Source of the DNA: Cryptobacterium sp. CAG:338
GTDB taxonomy: Bacteria > Actinomycetota > Coriobacteriia > Coriobacteriales > Eggerthellaceae
NCBI GenBank assembly: GCA_000435475.1
Contig: FR896044.1
Location: 1-21,551 of the forward strand
DNA length: 21,551 bases
Direction: 5' to 3'
Positions 5,797 to 13,668 of the stretch are shown one piece after another. Numbering within the stretch: position 1 is the first letter of the stretch; each line of letters begins with the position of its first letter. The notes under the pieces were generated by a model that saw only the letters and a list, made by a program, of their open reading frames with translations, searched no databases and was not told the origin of the DNA. Both the position numbers and the translations under genes were made by a program.

Positions 5797-6543
5797 ATGA
5801 AAGTTGCGTTCTTCCCGGGCTGCATGGTTGACATGTTCTACCCCGAAGTTGGAATTGCTGCCGTTAACGTACTAGAGCGTCTCGGCTGCGAAGTTGAACT
5901 TCCCGATGATCATGTTTGCTGTGGCCAGCCTTTTACCAATTCTGGTTATATCGAAGAAGCTAAACCCATGATGAAGAAAGTTATAGATGCGTATAGCAAA
6001 TATGACACGATTGTTTCCCTTACAGGATCTTGCGCATGGGCTATCAAAGCTGAATACCCTCACTTTTTTGAAGATGATAAGGAATATAGCCAAAAAATTG
6101 CTGAACTCGCTCCCCGCATCTTCGAATTTACCCAATTCATTGTAGAAGTACTTGGCGTAACAAACGTAGGAGCTCACCTCGACGGAACCGTAACCTACCA
6201 CGCAAGCTGCCATTTGACACGCATGCTCGGAGTAAAAGAGCCGCCTTTAACCCTTCTCAAAAATGTAGAAGGTCTCACCTATATCGAAATGCCCGAGATG
6301 GATCGTTGCTGCGGTTTTGGCGGCACGTTTAGCGTTAAAGAACCCGAGGTTTCTGGCCACATGGTTCAAGAAAAAGTAGCTTTCGCTCTTGCTACGGGAG
6401 CTGATTATCTTTGTGGAGCCGACCAGGCTTGCCTCATGAATATTAAGGGCGCTCTCGATCGCATGCGAGAAGCAGGTATTGTTTCAAGCAACATGAAAGT
6501 TCTTCATATCGCCCAAATTCTTAATTCACGATTGGAGGCGTAG
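5797..6543 (+). CDS. lutA: L-lactate oxidation complex subunit LutA (CCG-domain Fe-S protein)
   Basis: A 248-residue protein and the first gene of lutABC, which together oxidise L-lactate to pyruvate. It has two Cys-rich CCG domains: Cys9 with Cys41-Cys42-Gly (CCGQPF), and Cys138 with Cys171-Cys172-Gly (YHASCHL and RCCGFGG). In this family each motif binds an Fe-S cluster of the type also found in heterodisulfide reductase subunit B. I chose the ATG at 5797, preceded by AAAGGA at a 6-nt spacing and giving the family's normal MKVAFFPGC start. Only 3 nt separate it from lutB, so the two are co-transcribed. No lutR-type regulator is beside it. Confidence 0.93.
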   Translation: MKVAFFPGCMVDMFYPEVGIAAVNVLERLGCEVELPDDHVCCGQPFTNSGYIEEAKPMMKKVIDAYSKYDTIVSLTGSCAWAIKAEYPHFFEDDKEYSQKIAELAPRIFEFTQFIVEVLGVTNVGAHLDGTVTYHASCHLTRMLGVKEPPLTLLKNVEGLTYIEMPEMDRCCGFGGTFSVKEPEVSGHMVQEKVAFALATGADYLCGADQACLMNIKGALDRMREAGIVSSNMKVLHIAQILNSRLEA

Positions 6544-6546
6544 CTT

Positions 6547-8115
6547 ATGTCCTCGATTATCTACGACGATGCGCCCCTTGAAGAGCGTATTCACCGCTCA
6601 CTATCTGACACTTTTAAACACCGCGCAATCGAAACAGCACAAGATGTCATTACAGGAAAGCGCAATGCCCTAGTTGCTGAAGTAGAAAACTGGGAAGAGT
6701 TTCGCGACCACGCTGCAGAGATACGCGATCATGTTCTCGCGAACCTTGATTATTACGTCAAAGAATTTGCCACAAACGCACAAAAAAATGGTGCACAGGT
6801 CTACTTCGCTCCCACCGACACCGATGCCCTTGATTGCATTCTGGATATATTTGAAGACCTTGGTGCTACATCGTGCGTAAAGTCAAAAAGCATGATGACT
6901 GAAGAAATCGGACTCAACAAGTTTTTGGAAAAGCACGGCATTTCAGCTATCGAAACTGACTGCGCAGAACATATTATTCAAACCGCAGGCAATGCACCTT
7001 CCCATATTGTTGTTCCTGCACTCCATTTTGACCGAACCTCTATTCGTGACCTTTATCGTGAACGAAAAGGATATACAGGAAGCGACGATCCCGAAGAAAT
7101 CACCCGTTTTCTTCGCACCATTCTTCGCCCTGAATTCATGAACGCCTCAGTGGGAGTAACGGGATGCAATTTTGGAGTTGCTGAGACAGGATCCTGCACC
7201 CTTGTTTCCAACGAAGGAAACGCCCGTATGGCTTCAAGCATTCCTGAAACCCAGATCATCGTTATGGGATGCGAGCGCATCGTTCCTGATTTGCGCTCTC
7301 TTGATGTCATGATGAAGTTACTAGTTCGCAGTGCTGTTGGCGCAAAAATTTCTGGTTCATTTTCTATAAACACTGGCTGTCGTCGCGAAAACGAAGCTGA
7401 TGGCCCTAAGAATGTCCACATCGTTATGGTCAATAATGGTCGCACCAACATCCTTGGTAGCAACTTTAAACCAATGCTTCGTTGTATTCGCTGCGGCGCC
7501 TGCATGAATTCCTGCCCGGTGTATCGTCACATTACCGGTCATGGATACGGTTCAATCTATCCGGGTCCTATGGGAATCGTACTTACTCCCCTCCTTGTAG
7601 GCTACAAGGAGACCGCAAAACTGCCCTATGCTTGTTCCCTTTGCGGTTCCTGCGCTGATGTTTGCCCCGTGAAAATACCTCTTCCAGATCTTATTGCGCA
7701 ACATCGTCGCAATATTGTCTCACTTGGGTATGTTTCACCCGCAGAAAAGGCAGCATTTAGCGCCGCTGCAGCTACCTTCTCCAATCGAACGCTCTACGGT
7801 ATTGCAACAACGGTAGCTCCCTCCATCATGAAGGCGCTTACAGGCAATACAAACCAAATAGATAAAAGCACCACGTTTATTCCAGTTCTGAACGGCTGGA
7901 CAGCTTCACGCAACCTGGATCCAATGAATAAAGAAAAATTCCGCACCTGGTTCGCGCATCACAAGCAAGAAAGAAATGCCGCACAGCGTACCAAAGCTGC
8001 ACGAGAAATATCTGCAGCAGCAAGCCGCGTTCATAATGCAGGAGAGAAAAACCTTAACACCCACAAAGCGGATGAAACCTCCTTACCTACAAGTTCTACG
8101 CGAAAGGAGGACTAA
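6547..8115 (+). CDS. lutB: L-lactate oxidation complex subunit LutB (two [4Fe-4S] clusters)
   Basis: A 522-residue protein. The N-terminal two-thirds is an LUD domain shared with LutC (VTGCNFGVAETGS at about 203-215). A ferredoxin-like part follows with two complete [4Fe-4S] motifs: Cys313, 316, 319, 323 (CIRCGACMNSC) and Cys363, 366, 369, 373 (CSLCGSCADVC). It should pass electrons from lactate oxidation in the cytoplasm, acceptor unknown. The last 40-50 residues are a polar Ala/Lys/Asn/Thr-rich tail beyond the usual end of the family (about 475 residues). Its TAA overlaps the lutC ATG by one base, with AAAGGAGG just upstream, so the genes are translationally coupled. Confidence 0.95.
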   Translation: MSSIIYDDAPLEERIHRSLSDTFKHRAIETAQDVITGKRNALVAEVENWEEFRDHAAEIRDHVLANLDYYVKEFATNAQKNGAQVYFAPTDTDALDCILDIFEDLGATSCVKSKSMMTEEIGLNKFLEKHGISAIETDCAEHIIQTAGNAPSHIVVPALHFDRTSIRDLYRERKGYTGSDDPEEITRFLRTILRPEFMNASVGVTGCNFGVAETGSCTLVSNEGNARMASSIPETQIIVMGCERIVPDLRSLDVMMKLLVRSAVGAKISGSFSINTGCRRENEADGPKNVHIVMVNNGRTNILGSNFKPMLRCIRCGACMNSCPVYRHITGHGYGSIYPGPMGIVLTPLLVGYKETAKLPYACSLCGSCADVCPVKIPLPDLIAQHRRNIVSLGYVSPAEKAAFSAAAATFSNRTLYGIATTVAPSIMKALTGNTNQIDKSTTFIPVLNGWTASRNLDPMNKEKFRTWFAHHKQERNAAQRTKAAREISAAASRVHNAGEKNLNTHKADETSLPTSSTRKED

Positions 8116-8816
8116 TGAGCACCGTAAGTCTTGAAGAGTTTTTAAAGCCTATTTCTCACGCTCTTGGTCGCACAGAAGTCCCCACAAGTGTTGCTCCCTG
8201 TGCCGCAACAAAAGCACCATTGCCCCACGATTACCGCGAATACACCACCGAAGAACTTGCTTGCTGGTTTATTCGCGAAGCAGAAAAAATTGGCACGGCA
8301 GTCAAGCAGGCTACCCCCGCAGAAGTTAGTGCATGTGTAGTCGAATTGGTGCAGCAATTTGGCGACGGGGGTCATGTTGTTTTCGCTGATGTTCCAGAGA
8401 TCGACAAATACCAAATCCCTGAAGCGCTGAGCGAAGCTTCCCTTATGGGAGTTCGCTGGGATCCGACAAGCCGAGAAGCAAGTGTTGGACGAGCTGAAAA
8501 TGCCGATGTTGGTATTACGGTTGCTAGCTTTGGAATTGCTGAGACCGCAACGGTAATCCAAAAATGCACGGTTCAATCAGGTCGTTCACTCTGTTTACTT
8601 CCTATTGGCCATATCGCCCTTCTTCGCAAGAAGGATATTTTTCCTTACATGACCCAACTTATGGAAAGCTGGGAAGAAGCGGTAGCCTCAGGTGAATCCA
8701 TGCCTTCAAATTACACCTTTATTAGCGGCCCTTCCAACACGGCAGACATCGAGCTTGTGCGTGTAGTAGGCGTTCATGGCCCTGTCCACGCGGGTGTCAT
8801 TTTGATTGACGATTAA
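8115..8816 (+). CDS. lutC: L-lactate oxidation complex subunit LutC
   Basis: A 233-residue LUD-domain protein and the third subunit of the LutABC lactate-oxidising complex. Recognisable parts are the ADVGITVASFGIAETATV stretch and the C-terminal sequence GVHGPVHAGVILIDD, where the family ends. It has no Fe-S cysteine motif, as expected. The N-terminal 40 residues are variable. AAAGGAGG precedes the ATG and lies inside the end of lutB, so translation is probably coupled. A strong terminator follows 24 nt after the stop, closing the operon. Confidence 0.93.
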   Translation: MSTVSLEEFLKPISHALGRTEVPTSVAPCAATKAPLPHDYREYTTEELACWFIREAEKIGTAVKQATPAEVSACVVELVQQFGDGGHVVFADVPEIDKYQIPEALSEASLMGVRWDPTSREASVGRAENADVGITVASFGIAETATVIQKCTVQSGRSLCLLPIGHIALLRKKDIFPYMTQLMESWEEAVASGESMPSNYTFISGPSNTADIELVRVVGVHGPVHAGVILIDD

Positions 8817-8840
8817 CCTGCAATCAACGATCAATCTACA

Positions 8841-8877
8841 AAAGGCCAAGAACTTTGTTCTTGGCCTTTTCTTTTTT
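8841..8877 (+). terminator. Terminator of lutABC, probably bidirectional
   Basis: A 13-bp perfect stem (AAAGGCCAAGAAC / GTTCTTGGCCTTT) with a 3-nt loop is followed on the plus strand by TCTTTTTT. On the minus strand the stem is followed by TTTTG, so it may also end the convergent efflux gene that stops at 8930. Confidence 0.92.
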
Positions 8878-8929
8878 AGGATTAAGAATCAAAGAGAGAT
8901 CAGACTATTTTGGAAGTTCGGCTGTTTTG

Positions 8930-10513
8930 TTAACCCTCTTCAGTAATATCTAAGTTCTTCGGGATGAGCTTGTATGCTAAAAATGCTACGCCTAACATCA
9001 CTATGCCGCCGAGCACCGAAGTAATCACGATCGAATCGCTAAACGATCGAGATCCCTCCCGTATTAATTCCGCCACACCAGTTTGCTCGGCGATAACCAC
9101 TGCTGCTGAATACGACTGCATCGCAGCATCAATATTGAATTGACTCAATCCAGCAGATGCAAGTGCTTCCCCATTAAGTCCCAAACGATAGACAATAGAA
9201 GCAACACTACCCATAATTGCCACACCGAGCACATTACCAAGATCATAGGCAATTTCTTCAATTGCTGCAGCACTTGAAGCTTTTGTGGGCGGAGTAGAAT
9301 TCATGATTGCTGCAGAGCCAATCGCAAGTACTCCGGTACCAGCACCTACAAGTGCACTTGAAATTGCTATAGGGAGATAGGGCAGATTACCCATAAAAGG
9401 CAAGAGCATCAACATCGCACACGCACTAAGAAGCAATCCAATGCACAATACCCGATGAGCCGGAAACCGCATTGCGAGCGAAGGAGCAGAAGCGCCCGCA
9501 ATCAATGAAGCAACCGCCAAGGGCAATAGTTTGATACCTGATTCAAGAGGAGTGTTTCCATCAACTAATTGCAACCACTGCGCAAGAAGAAACAAAAGCG
9601 CTGCCATAGCAAACATAGAACCTAGGGCAACGACTACTCCTCCCGTAAACATACGGTTCTTAAAAAGCGTCACATCAATAAGCGGAGCGTTAGTTTTTAG
9701 CGCCCTCACTACAAAAGCAACGATACAGAGAATGCCCACCATAATAGCTACAAGCGCAGAAGGATCAGTTAGGCTCATTTCTGCTGCAAGGCGCTTGATT
9801 CCCCACATAAGAGACGCCATACCAACCAAAGAAATAATTGCTGCAGGAATATCCCAAGGACCATTTCCAACAACATGAATCTCAGGCAGGATAAACAAGC
9901 CTACTACCAGCACCAAAGCCATTAAAGGAATGTTGACCAGAAACGCAGCATGCCAACTTAAATGTTCTAACAGTGCGCCTCCAATAATAGGACCAAGCGC
10001 CATTCCTAATCCGCCTAAAACCGACCATGCCGCAAGTGCAAAAGCTCGCTCTTTAGCATCAACAAAAATATTTCGAATCATAGAAATGGTAGTGGGCATA
10101 ATCATTGCTGCGCCCAAGCCCAAGAAAGCACGAATAGCAACAACTTGCCACGGCGTGCTCGCCCACAGAATGAGAGCACTGCCAATACAAAAAACTAAGG
10201 CACCGCCAAGGAGCATTTTCTTTCTTCCCACACGATCAGAAAGAGAGCTTGCCGAAACTAGAAGCCCCGCTAATACCAGAGAATACGCATCCACAATCCA
10301 AAGTTGCTCATCTGAAGTTGGCTGCAGTTCAGCAGTCATACTCGGAAGCGCGACATTGAGCACCGTAAGGTCAATTGATAGTACAAACTGAGCAAAAAGA
10401 AGCACCATGAGTGCCGCCCACCTGTGCATACGCGACATAGGGGGAACTTTCGCTTCTACTTTGCCTAAATCTTTTGATGCGTCAGTGTTGTCCACCGGCA
10501 AATCGTAAGACAT
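8930..10513 (-). CDS. MFS drug:H+ antiporter, 14-helix DHA2 family (SmvA/QacA-like)
   Basis: A 527-residue inner-membrane transporter, probably exporting cationic or hydrophobic toxic compounds in exchange for protons. The DHA2 signatures are present: motif D1 at about 48-57 (DLTVLNVALP), motif A at about 90-101 with Asp93, Arg94, Gly96, Arg97, Lys98 (SDRVGRKK), and motif C at about 170 (GMALGPIIGG). The hydrophobic pattern and length fit 14 helices. AAGGAGG lies 10 nt before the ATG. It begins 15 nt after the tetR stop, so both come from one promoter under the TetR repressor. The substrate cannot be told from the sequence; Asp48 in helix 1 fits QacA/SmvA-type cation exporters. Confidence 0.9.
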   Translation of the reverse strand: MSYDLPVDNTDASKDLGKVEAKVPPMSRMHRWAALMVLLFAQFVLSIDLTVLNVALPSMTAELQPTSDEQLWIVDAYSLVLAGLLVSASSLSDRVGRKKMLLGGALVFCIGSALILWASTPWQVVAIRAFLGLGAAMIMPTTISMIRNIFVDAKERAFALAAWSVLGGLGMALGPIIGGALLEHLSWHAAFLVNIPLMALVLVVGLFILPEIHVVGNGPWDIPAAIISLVGMASLMWGIKRLAAEMSLTDPSALVAIMVGILCIVAFVVRALKTNAPLIDVTLFKNRMFTGGVVVALGSMFAMAALLFLLAQWLQLVDGNTPLESGIKLLPLAVASLIAGASAPSLAMRFPAHRVLCIGLLLSACAMLMLLPFMGNLPYLPIAISSALVGAGTGVLAIGSAAIMNSTPPTKASSAAAIEEIAYDLGNVLGVAIMGSVASIVYRLGLNGEALASAGLSQFNIDAAMQSYSAAVVIAEQTGVAELIREGSRSFSDSIVITSVLGGIVMLGVAFLAYKLIPKNLDITEEG

Positions 10514-10528
10514 AGTAAGTAAACCTCC

Positions 10529-11098
10529 TTAAGCCTTGCTCTTTGTCAGTATTGTTTCTACGGCTTGCACGATAAATTCTTCACTAAACTGATGAGCAAA
10601 TATCCCCGTTTCAAGCATGAGACCATTGGTGAAAACCGAAATCATCTTTGCCTGGTTATCGCTCATATATTGTTTTAAAGAAGCTTCATAGCGCTCATTA
10701 TTTCTCTCGAGCAAAGCGCGCAGCTCTTCATCCTTTATCGCCGCAGCGCTTAAAACCATATCTGCTCGCACCTCTTCAATGTTGGTCACATAGTCATAAA
10801 TACATACTGCCAATGCTTCACTATCGTTCTTAGCTTTCTCGCTTTGTGCAATAAGCTCGTCATAACCGCGTTCCACTCCGCGAGAAATAACGTCATATCC
10901 CGCCCGCTTCAATTCGTTAATGCTAGAAAAATATTGCGTAGTAGAACCTAGGGGAACTTGCGCTTTTTTTGCGACACTTCGATGAGTAACGCTTTTAGGA
11001 CCCTCGAAAAGTAGAAGTTCAGCTGCCGCCTGCGCAATGGCTCTTCGACGCCCCTGCGGATCACGTTTTGAACGTACCTTTTTTTCTTTGTTTTCCAT
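10529..11098 (-). CDS. TetR-family repressor of the adjacent efflux gene
   Basis: A 189-residue protein. The N-terminal domain (about 15-62) carries the TetR helix-turn-helix: VTHRSVAKKAQVPLGSTTQYF at about 37-57, ending in the typical YFSS. The remainder is the helical ligand and dimer domain. I chose the ATG at 11098, with GGTGA at an 8-nt spacing, over a GTG at 11110. It is the first gene of an operon with the MFS transporter (15-nt gap), the common arrangement in which the efflux substrate releases the repressor. Two identical-pattern palindromes at its promoter are the likely operators, so it should repress itself and the transporter. Confidence 0.92.
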   Translation of the reverse strand: MENKEKKVRSKRDPQGRRRAIAQAAAELLLFEGPKSVTHRSVAKKAQVPLGSTTQYFSSINELKRAGYDVISRGVERGYDELIAQSEKAKNDSEALAVCIYDYVTNIEEVRADMVLSAAAIKDEELRALLERNNERYEASLKQYMSDNQAKMISVFTNGLMLETGIFAHQFSEEFIVQAVETILTKSKA

Positions 11099-11149
11099 AA
11101 GATAGTTCACCCTCGTTTTATTAATTATCTTTCAGTAGTTAGCCTTCCT

Positions 11150-11183
11150 AAACTCGCTCGCTTTCACAAAATCTAGCGAGTTT
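11150..11183 (-). promoter_or_regulatory. Stem-loop in the tetR 5' untranslated region
   Basis: A 9-bp perfect stem, AAACTCGCT / AGCGAGTTT, with a 16-nt loop lies between the operators and the tetR start. There is no T run after it, so it is not a terminator. It may stabilise the leader or be chance. Confidence 0.35.
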
Positions 11184-11208
11184 CCCGAAGCCCCTATCCT
11201 TCTAGTTT

Positions 11209-11224
11209 ATGTACTTTTGTACAT
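11209..11224 (-). promoter_or_regulatory. Operator 1 for the TetR-family repressor
   Basis: ATGTAC-TTTT-GTACAT, a perfect 6-bp inverted repeat around 4 nt. It lies at or just past the expected start point of the tetR-MFS transcript. It has the same half-sites and spacer length as operator 2. Confidence 0.7.
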
Positions 11225-11227
11225 TAT

Positions 11228-11259
11228 ATATTTAGTGTACATATGTACATTTAAGTCAA
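11228..11259 (-). promoter_or_regulatory. Promoter of the tetR-MFS operon
   Basis: On the minus strand TTGACT (11259-11254) is followed after 18-19 nt by CTAAAT/TAAATA. A better TATAAT stands at 11228-11223 but 25 nt away, so the exact -10 box is uncertain. Operator 2 lies in the spacer and operator 1 beyond the -10, a layout that would block RNA polymerase. The 345-nt gap 11099-11444 holds this promoter, both operators, the leader stem-loop and the next terminator. Confidence 0.5.
11235..11250 (-). promoter_or_regulatory. Operator 2 for the TetR-family repressor
   Basis: GTGTAC-ATAT-GTACAT, containing the perfect 14-bp palindrome TGTACATATGTACA. The pattern TGTAC-N4-GTACA is shared with operator 1, centre to centre 26 bp (about 2.5 helical turns). 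Confidence 0.7.
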
Positions 11260-11301
11260 CAAGAGCTTATTGAGAAAAGTACGCACCTCCATGAAAAAGC
11301 G

Positions 11302-11337
11302 ACAAAAAGAAAGGATGCCTCAAAAGAAGCATCCTTT
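11302..11337 (-). terminator. Terminator of the 659-residue membrane protein gene
   Basis: A 9-bp stem, AAAGGATGC / GCATCCTTT, with a 10-nt loop is followed on the minus strand by CTTTTTG. It lies about 108 nt past the stop at 11445 and upstream of the tetR promoter. Confidence 0.75.
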
Positions 11338-11444
11338 ACCGTGCAATAAATTCATTTTGGTACCGAATTTACTACCAATTATTTCTTTAGGACTCCATCC
11401 TTAGGGTCCTAGTGTGGTCCAGCTATTAGGACTCGGAGTAAGTC

Positions 11445-13424
11445 TTATGCCGCTGCACCATTATTTCCGTCAACCGAAGCACCCGTATTGGCGGTAGCAT
11501 CAGCTGTTGCGGTATCGGTATTCACCTGCTGATCCTGAGATTCTGGCTCGGAGATCGAATCAACCACCACCAGAGATCCTCCACCAGCCGAGAAGTTCAA
11601 GGTGATATCGTCGCCCTCTTTATAACGAACAATATCTACGATACTTGCAACAGGGCAATCATAGAGCGTGTCGTTTCCTGAAAGCATGACGTAATAGTGA
11701 GTATTACCATCTAAAACAACGGGAGAAATCAAAGAAATGGTACCCGTCGCTGAACCTTCAGTAACCGTTGACTCCTCTTCACTACCCTGGATCTCAACAC
11801 CGTTGCTGCGCAGAAGCTGCTTGTAGGCATCTTCTGTTTCGCTGATGGTGTTTCCGACCGCTACATTCTGATAGCGCTGGATATCAATCATGGCATACAT
11901 CTTTACCAAGCCAGCACTGTCTTTCAAAGCGATGAAATAGGTAGGCTGACCGCCCACATTAATAAGCAAGGGGAACGTTGCGGTATAGCGCATTTGCTGT
12001 ACCTGACCTTCCGCCGAACTCATCGCAGAATCTTCTGTTGCACCCGCAACTGGATAGAACTTAGATTCTGCCGTGCGTTGGTTAATCAGAACAAAGCCAA
12101 TAATTGAGTTGTCAGAAGTTGCAGAAGTTACACCACTGTATACCCACACGTCGTCATCTTTAACAACATAGTTATAACCAAGATTTCCATCAGTTCCTGG
12201 TGTAGTCTGACGAACACCACTTTGTCCTAACCAAGAATTAATCCAGCCACCAGAAAGCGAACCGCTCCAGTTGTACTGTTCGATGAGCAATTCTGCAGGG
12301 TAAGCACGGTCAATCCACTGCGGAACATCTTCGATGGCAATGTCTTGACATTCACCGGTGTTAGCATCGCACAAAATAATGCGCGAAACCGTCTGACCGC
12401 CGAACAGACCAACCTTGTAGTCCATTACCGGATAAATCCAGTACGGTTTGCCGTTGTCATCAATTTCGAAGGACTTCTCACCCAGGATGTAGAAGGGGTA
12501 TTTCAGCTGAACATGACGATCTACGTTATTGAACAGAGGATCAGAATCAGAATAGTAGATAGGGTCATCAAGACGAACAATCTGCGTATCCTGCGTGCTC
12601 ATATTCACAATTACGTAACCTGGAATACCTGTTTCCTTGTTTGACCACCACTTAAAGAGGTCAGCGTAATTCAAAGGGCTTACGCGAACAGGAGAATCCT
12701 GATAGTTAATCTGGGTATAAATATCGTCGATAACATACTGACTAACATAATCCGCCATCGCACCCATGGTACGGTTGCCCAAAAGCATTGCAGAATCTCG
12801 ATCGATAAACGGAATTTCAGAGTAATTAACTTCCTGAATATCGGTTGCAAAATCCGTTTCTTCAGTTTGCAAAATGGTTGCATACTTCTCTGCATTGCCA
12901 GGGAACAAGCTCAAAGAAAGCAAAGCACCAATAAGACCAACTGCCGCAATAGCAAGTGGAACAAACATTAGAATCTTAAAACGCTTCGACTTTTTTTCGC
13001 TCTTTTCGCGCTTACCCATACCATTGGCATAAATCTGCTTAAAAGAGAAGAAGATCAAAAACGAAGGCAACAAAATAAAGATTGCAAGCGCAAACCATAA
13101 ATCAACACTATGAATGTTGATAGGTGGATGAAACCACCAATAGCAAAATGCCAAAACAAGCACAACCAGTACGGCAATAATAATTAGTGCTTTTTTGCTC
13201 ATCTGCGAAAGGGCATCACGAAACGCGCTGAATTCGTTACCACCGGGACGGCCGCCGCGACCTCCACGACGAGGATCTGTGGACCCTCCCGGATCGCCAC
13301 CCCTCGCTCCCGAATCGCCACCACTCGCACCAGCGCCACCAAATCCAGCGCCACCCTGTGCAGCACCAAACTGTTTTAGCAAGTCTGCCCAACTGACGGG
13401 TCCTTGATTACTTGGATCTGCCAT
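11445..13424 (-). CDS. uncharacterised three-helix membrane protein with large outer domain
   Basis: A 659-residue protein I cannot assign with confidence. Residues 1-63 are a flexible Gly/Ala/Arg-rich head (SGGDSGARGGDPGG, GGRGGRPGG). Hydrophobic segments lie at about 79-98, 107-128 and 150-174, with a Lys/Arg-rich loop between the last two (about 131-150), which is therefore probably cytoplasmic. Residues 180-600 are soluble, rich in beta-type sequence, and would lie outside the membrane; the end (610-659) is Asp/Thr/Ala/Asn-rich low complexity. It reminds me of large conserved membrane proteins loosely labelled as cell-shape proteins in Gram-positives, but I would not rely on that. GAAGGAG precedes the ATG. 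It has its own terminator and is separated from acnA by another, so it is a single-gene unit. Confidence 0.7.
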   Translation of the reverse strand: MADPSNQGPVSWADLLKQFGAAQGGAGFGGAGASGGDSGARGGDPGGSTDPRRGGRGGRPGGNEFSAFRDALSQMSKKALIIIAVLVVLVLAFCYWWFHPPINIHSVDLWFALAIFILLPSFLIFFSFKQIYANGMGKREKSEKKSKRFKILMFVPLAIAAVGLIGALLSLSLFPGNAEKYATILQTEETDFATDIQEVNYSEIPFIDRDSAMLLGNRTMGAMADYVSQYVIDDIYTQINYQDSPVRVSPLNYADLFKWWSNKETGIPGYVIVNMSTQDTQIVRLDDPIYYSDSDPLFNNVDRHVQLKYPFYILGEKSFEIDDNGKPYWIYPVMDYKVGLFGGQTVSRIILCDANTGECQDIAIEDVPQWIDRAYPAELLIEQYNWSGSLSGGWINSWLGQSGVRQTTPGTDGNLGYNYVVKDDDVWVYSGVTSATSDNSIIGFVLINQRTAESKFYPVAGATEDSAMSSAEGQVQQMRYTATFPLLINVGGQPTYFIALKDSAGLVKMYAMIDIQRYQNVAVGNTISETEDAYKQLLRSNGVEIQGSEEESTVTEGSATGTISLISPVVLDGNTHYYVMLSGNDTLYDCPVASIVDIVRYKEGDDITLNFSAGGGSLVVVDSISEPESQDQQVNTDTATADATANTGASVDGNNGAAA

Positions 13425-13493
13425 AAGGCTCCTTCCTCTTGTGTACGTAACATGTTATTGTATCTGATTCTTCGCTCAGAATGTCCCCATCTT

Positions 13494-13533
13494 TGTAAAA
13501 CAACAGGCGTACCAGGAAAATCTGGTACGCCTG
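13494..13533 (-). terminator. Terminator of idh-acnA
   Basis: A 12-bp perfect stem, CAGGCGTACCAG / CTGGTACGCCTG, with a 6-nt loop (13504-13533) is followed on the minus strand by TTGTTTTAC. It lies 136 nt past the acnA stop. The remaining part of the gap 13425-13668 shows nothing else I can support. Confidence 0.8.
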
Positions 13534-13668
13534 AAAGAGTTATAAACCACCAAGGCCACGCAAGTGTTGTATCTTTTAAGAATGCCGAACGTCTATTCCC
13601 TAACCGACACTCCTCACGCAGACACCTTAACTCGTTCCCCGCTACAATTCCACCTTTGCCTCAAACGC

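Noticed and set aside
11385..11440. Short repeated TAGGACYC elements forming weak hairpins
   Set aside because: The stems are only 5-7 bp with mismatches and alternatives; too weak to call a riboswitch or T-box.
13195..13407. Plus-strand Pro-rich frame
   Set aside because: It is the antisense reading of the Gly-rich N-terminus of the membrane protein gene.
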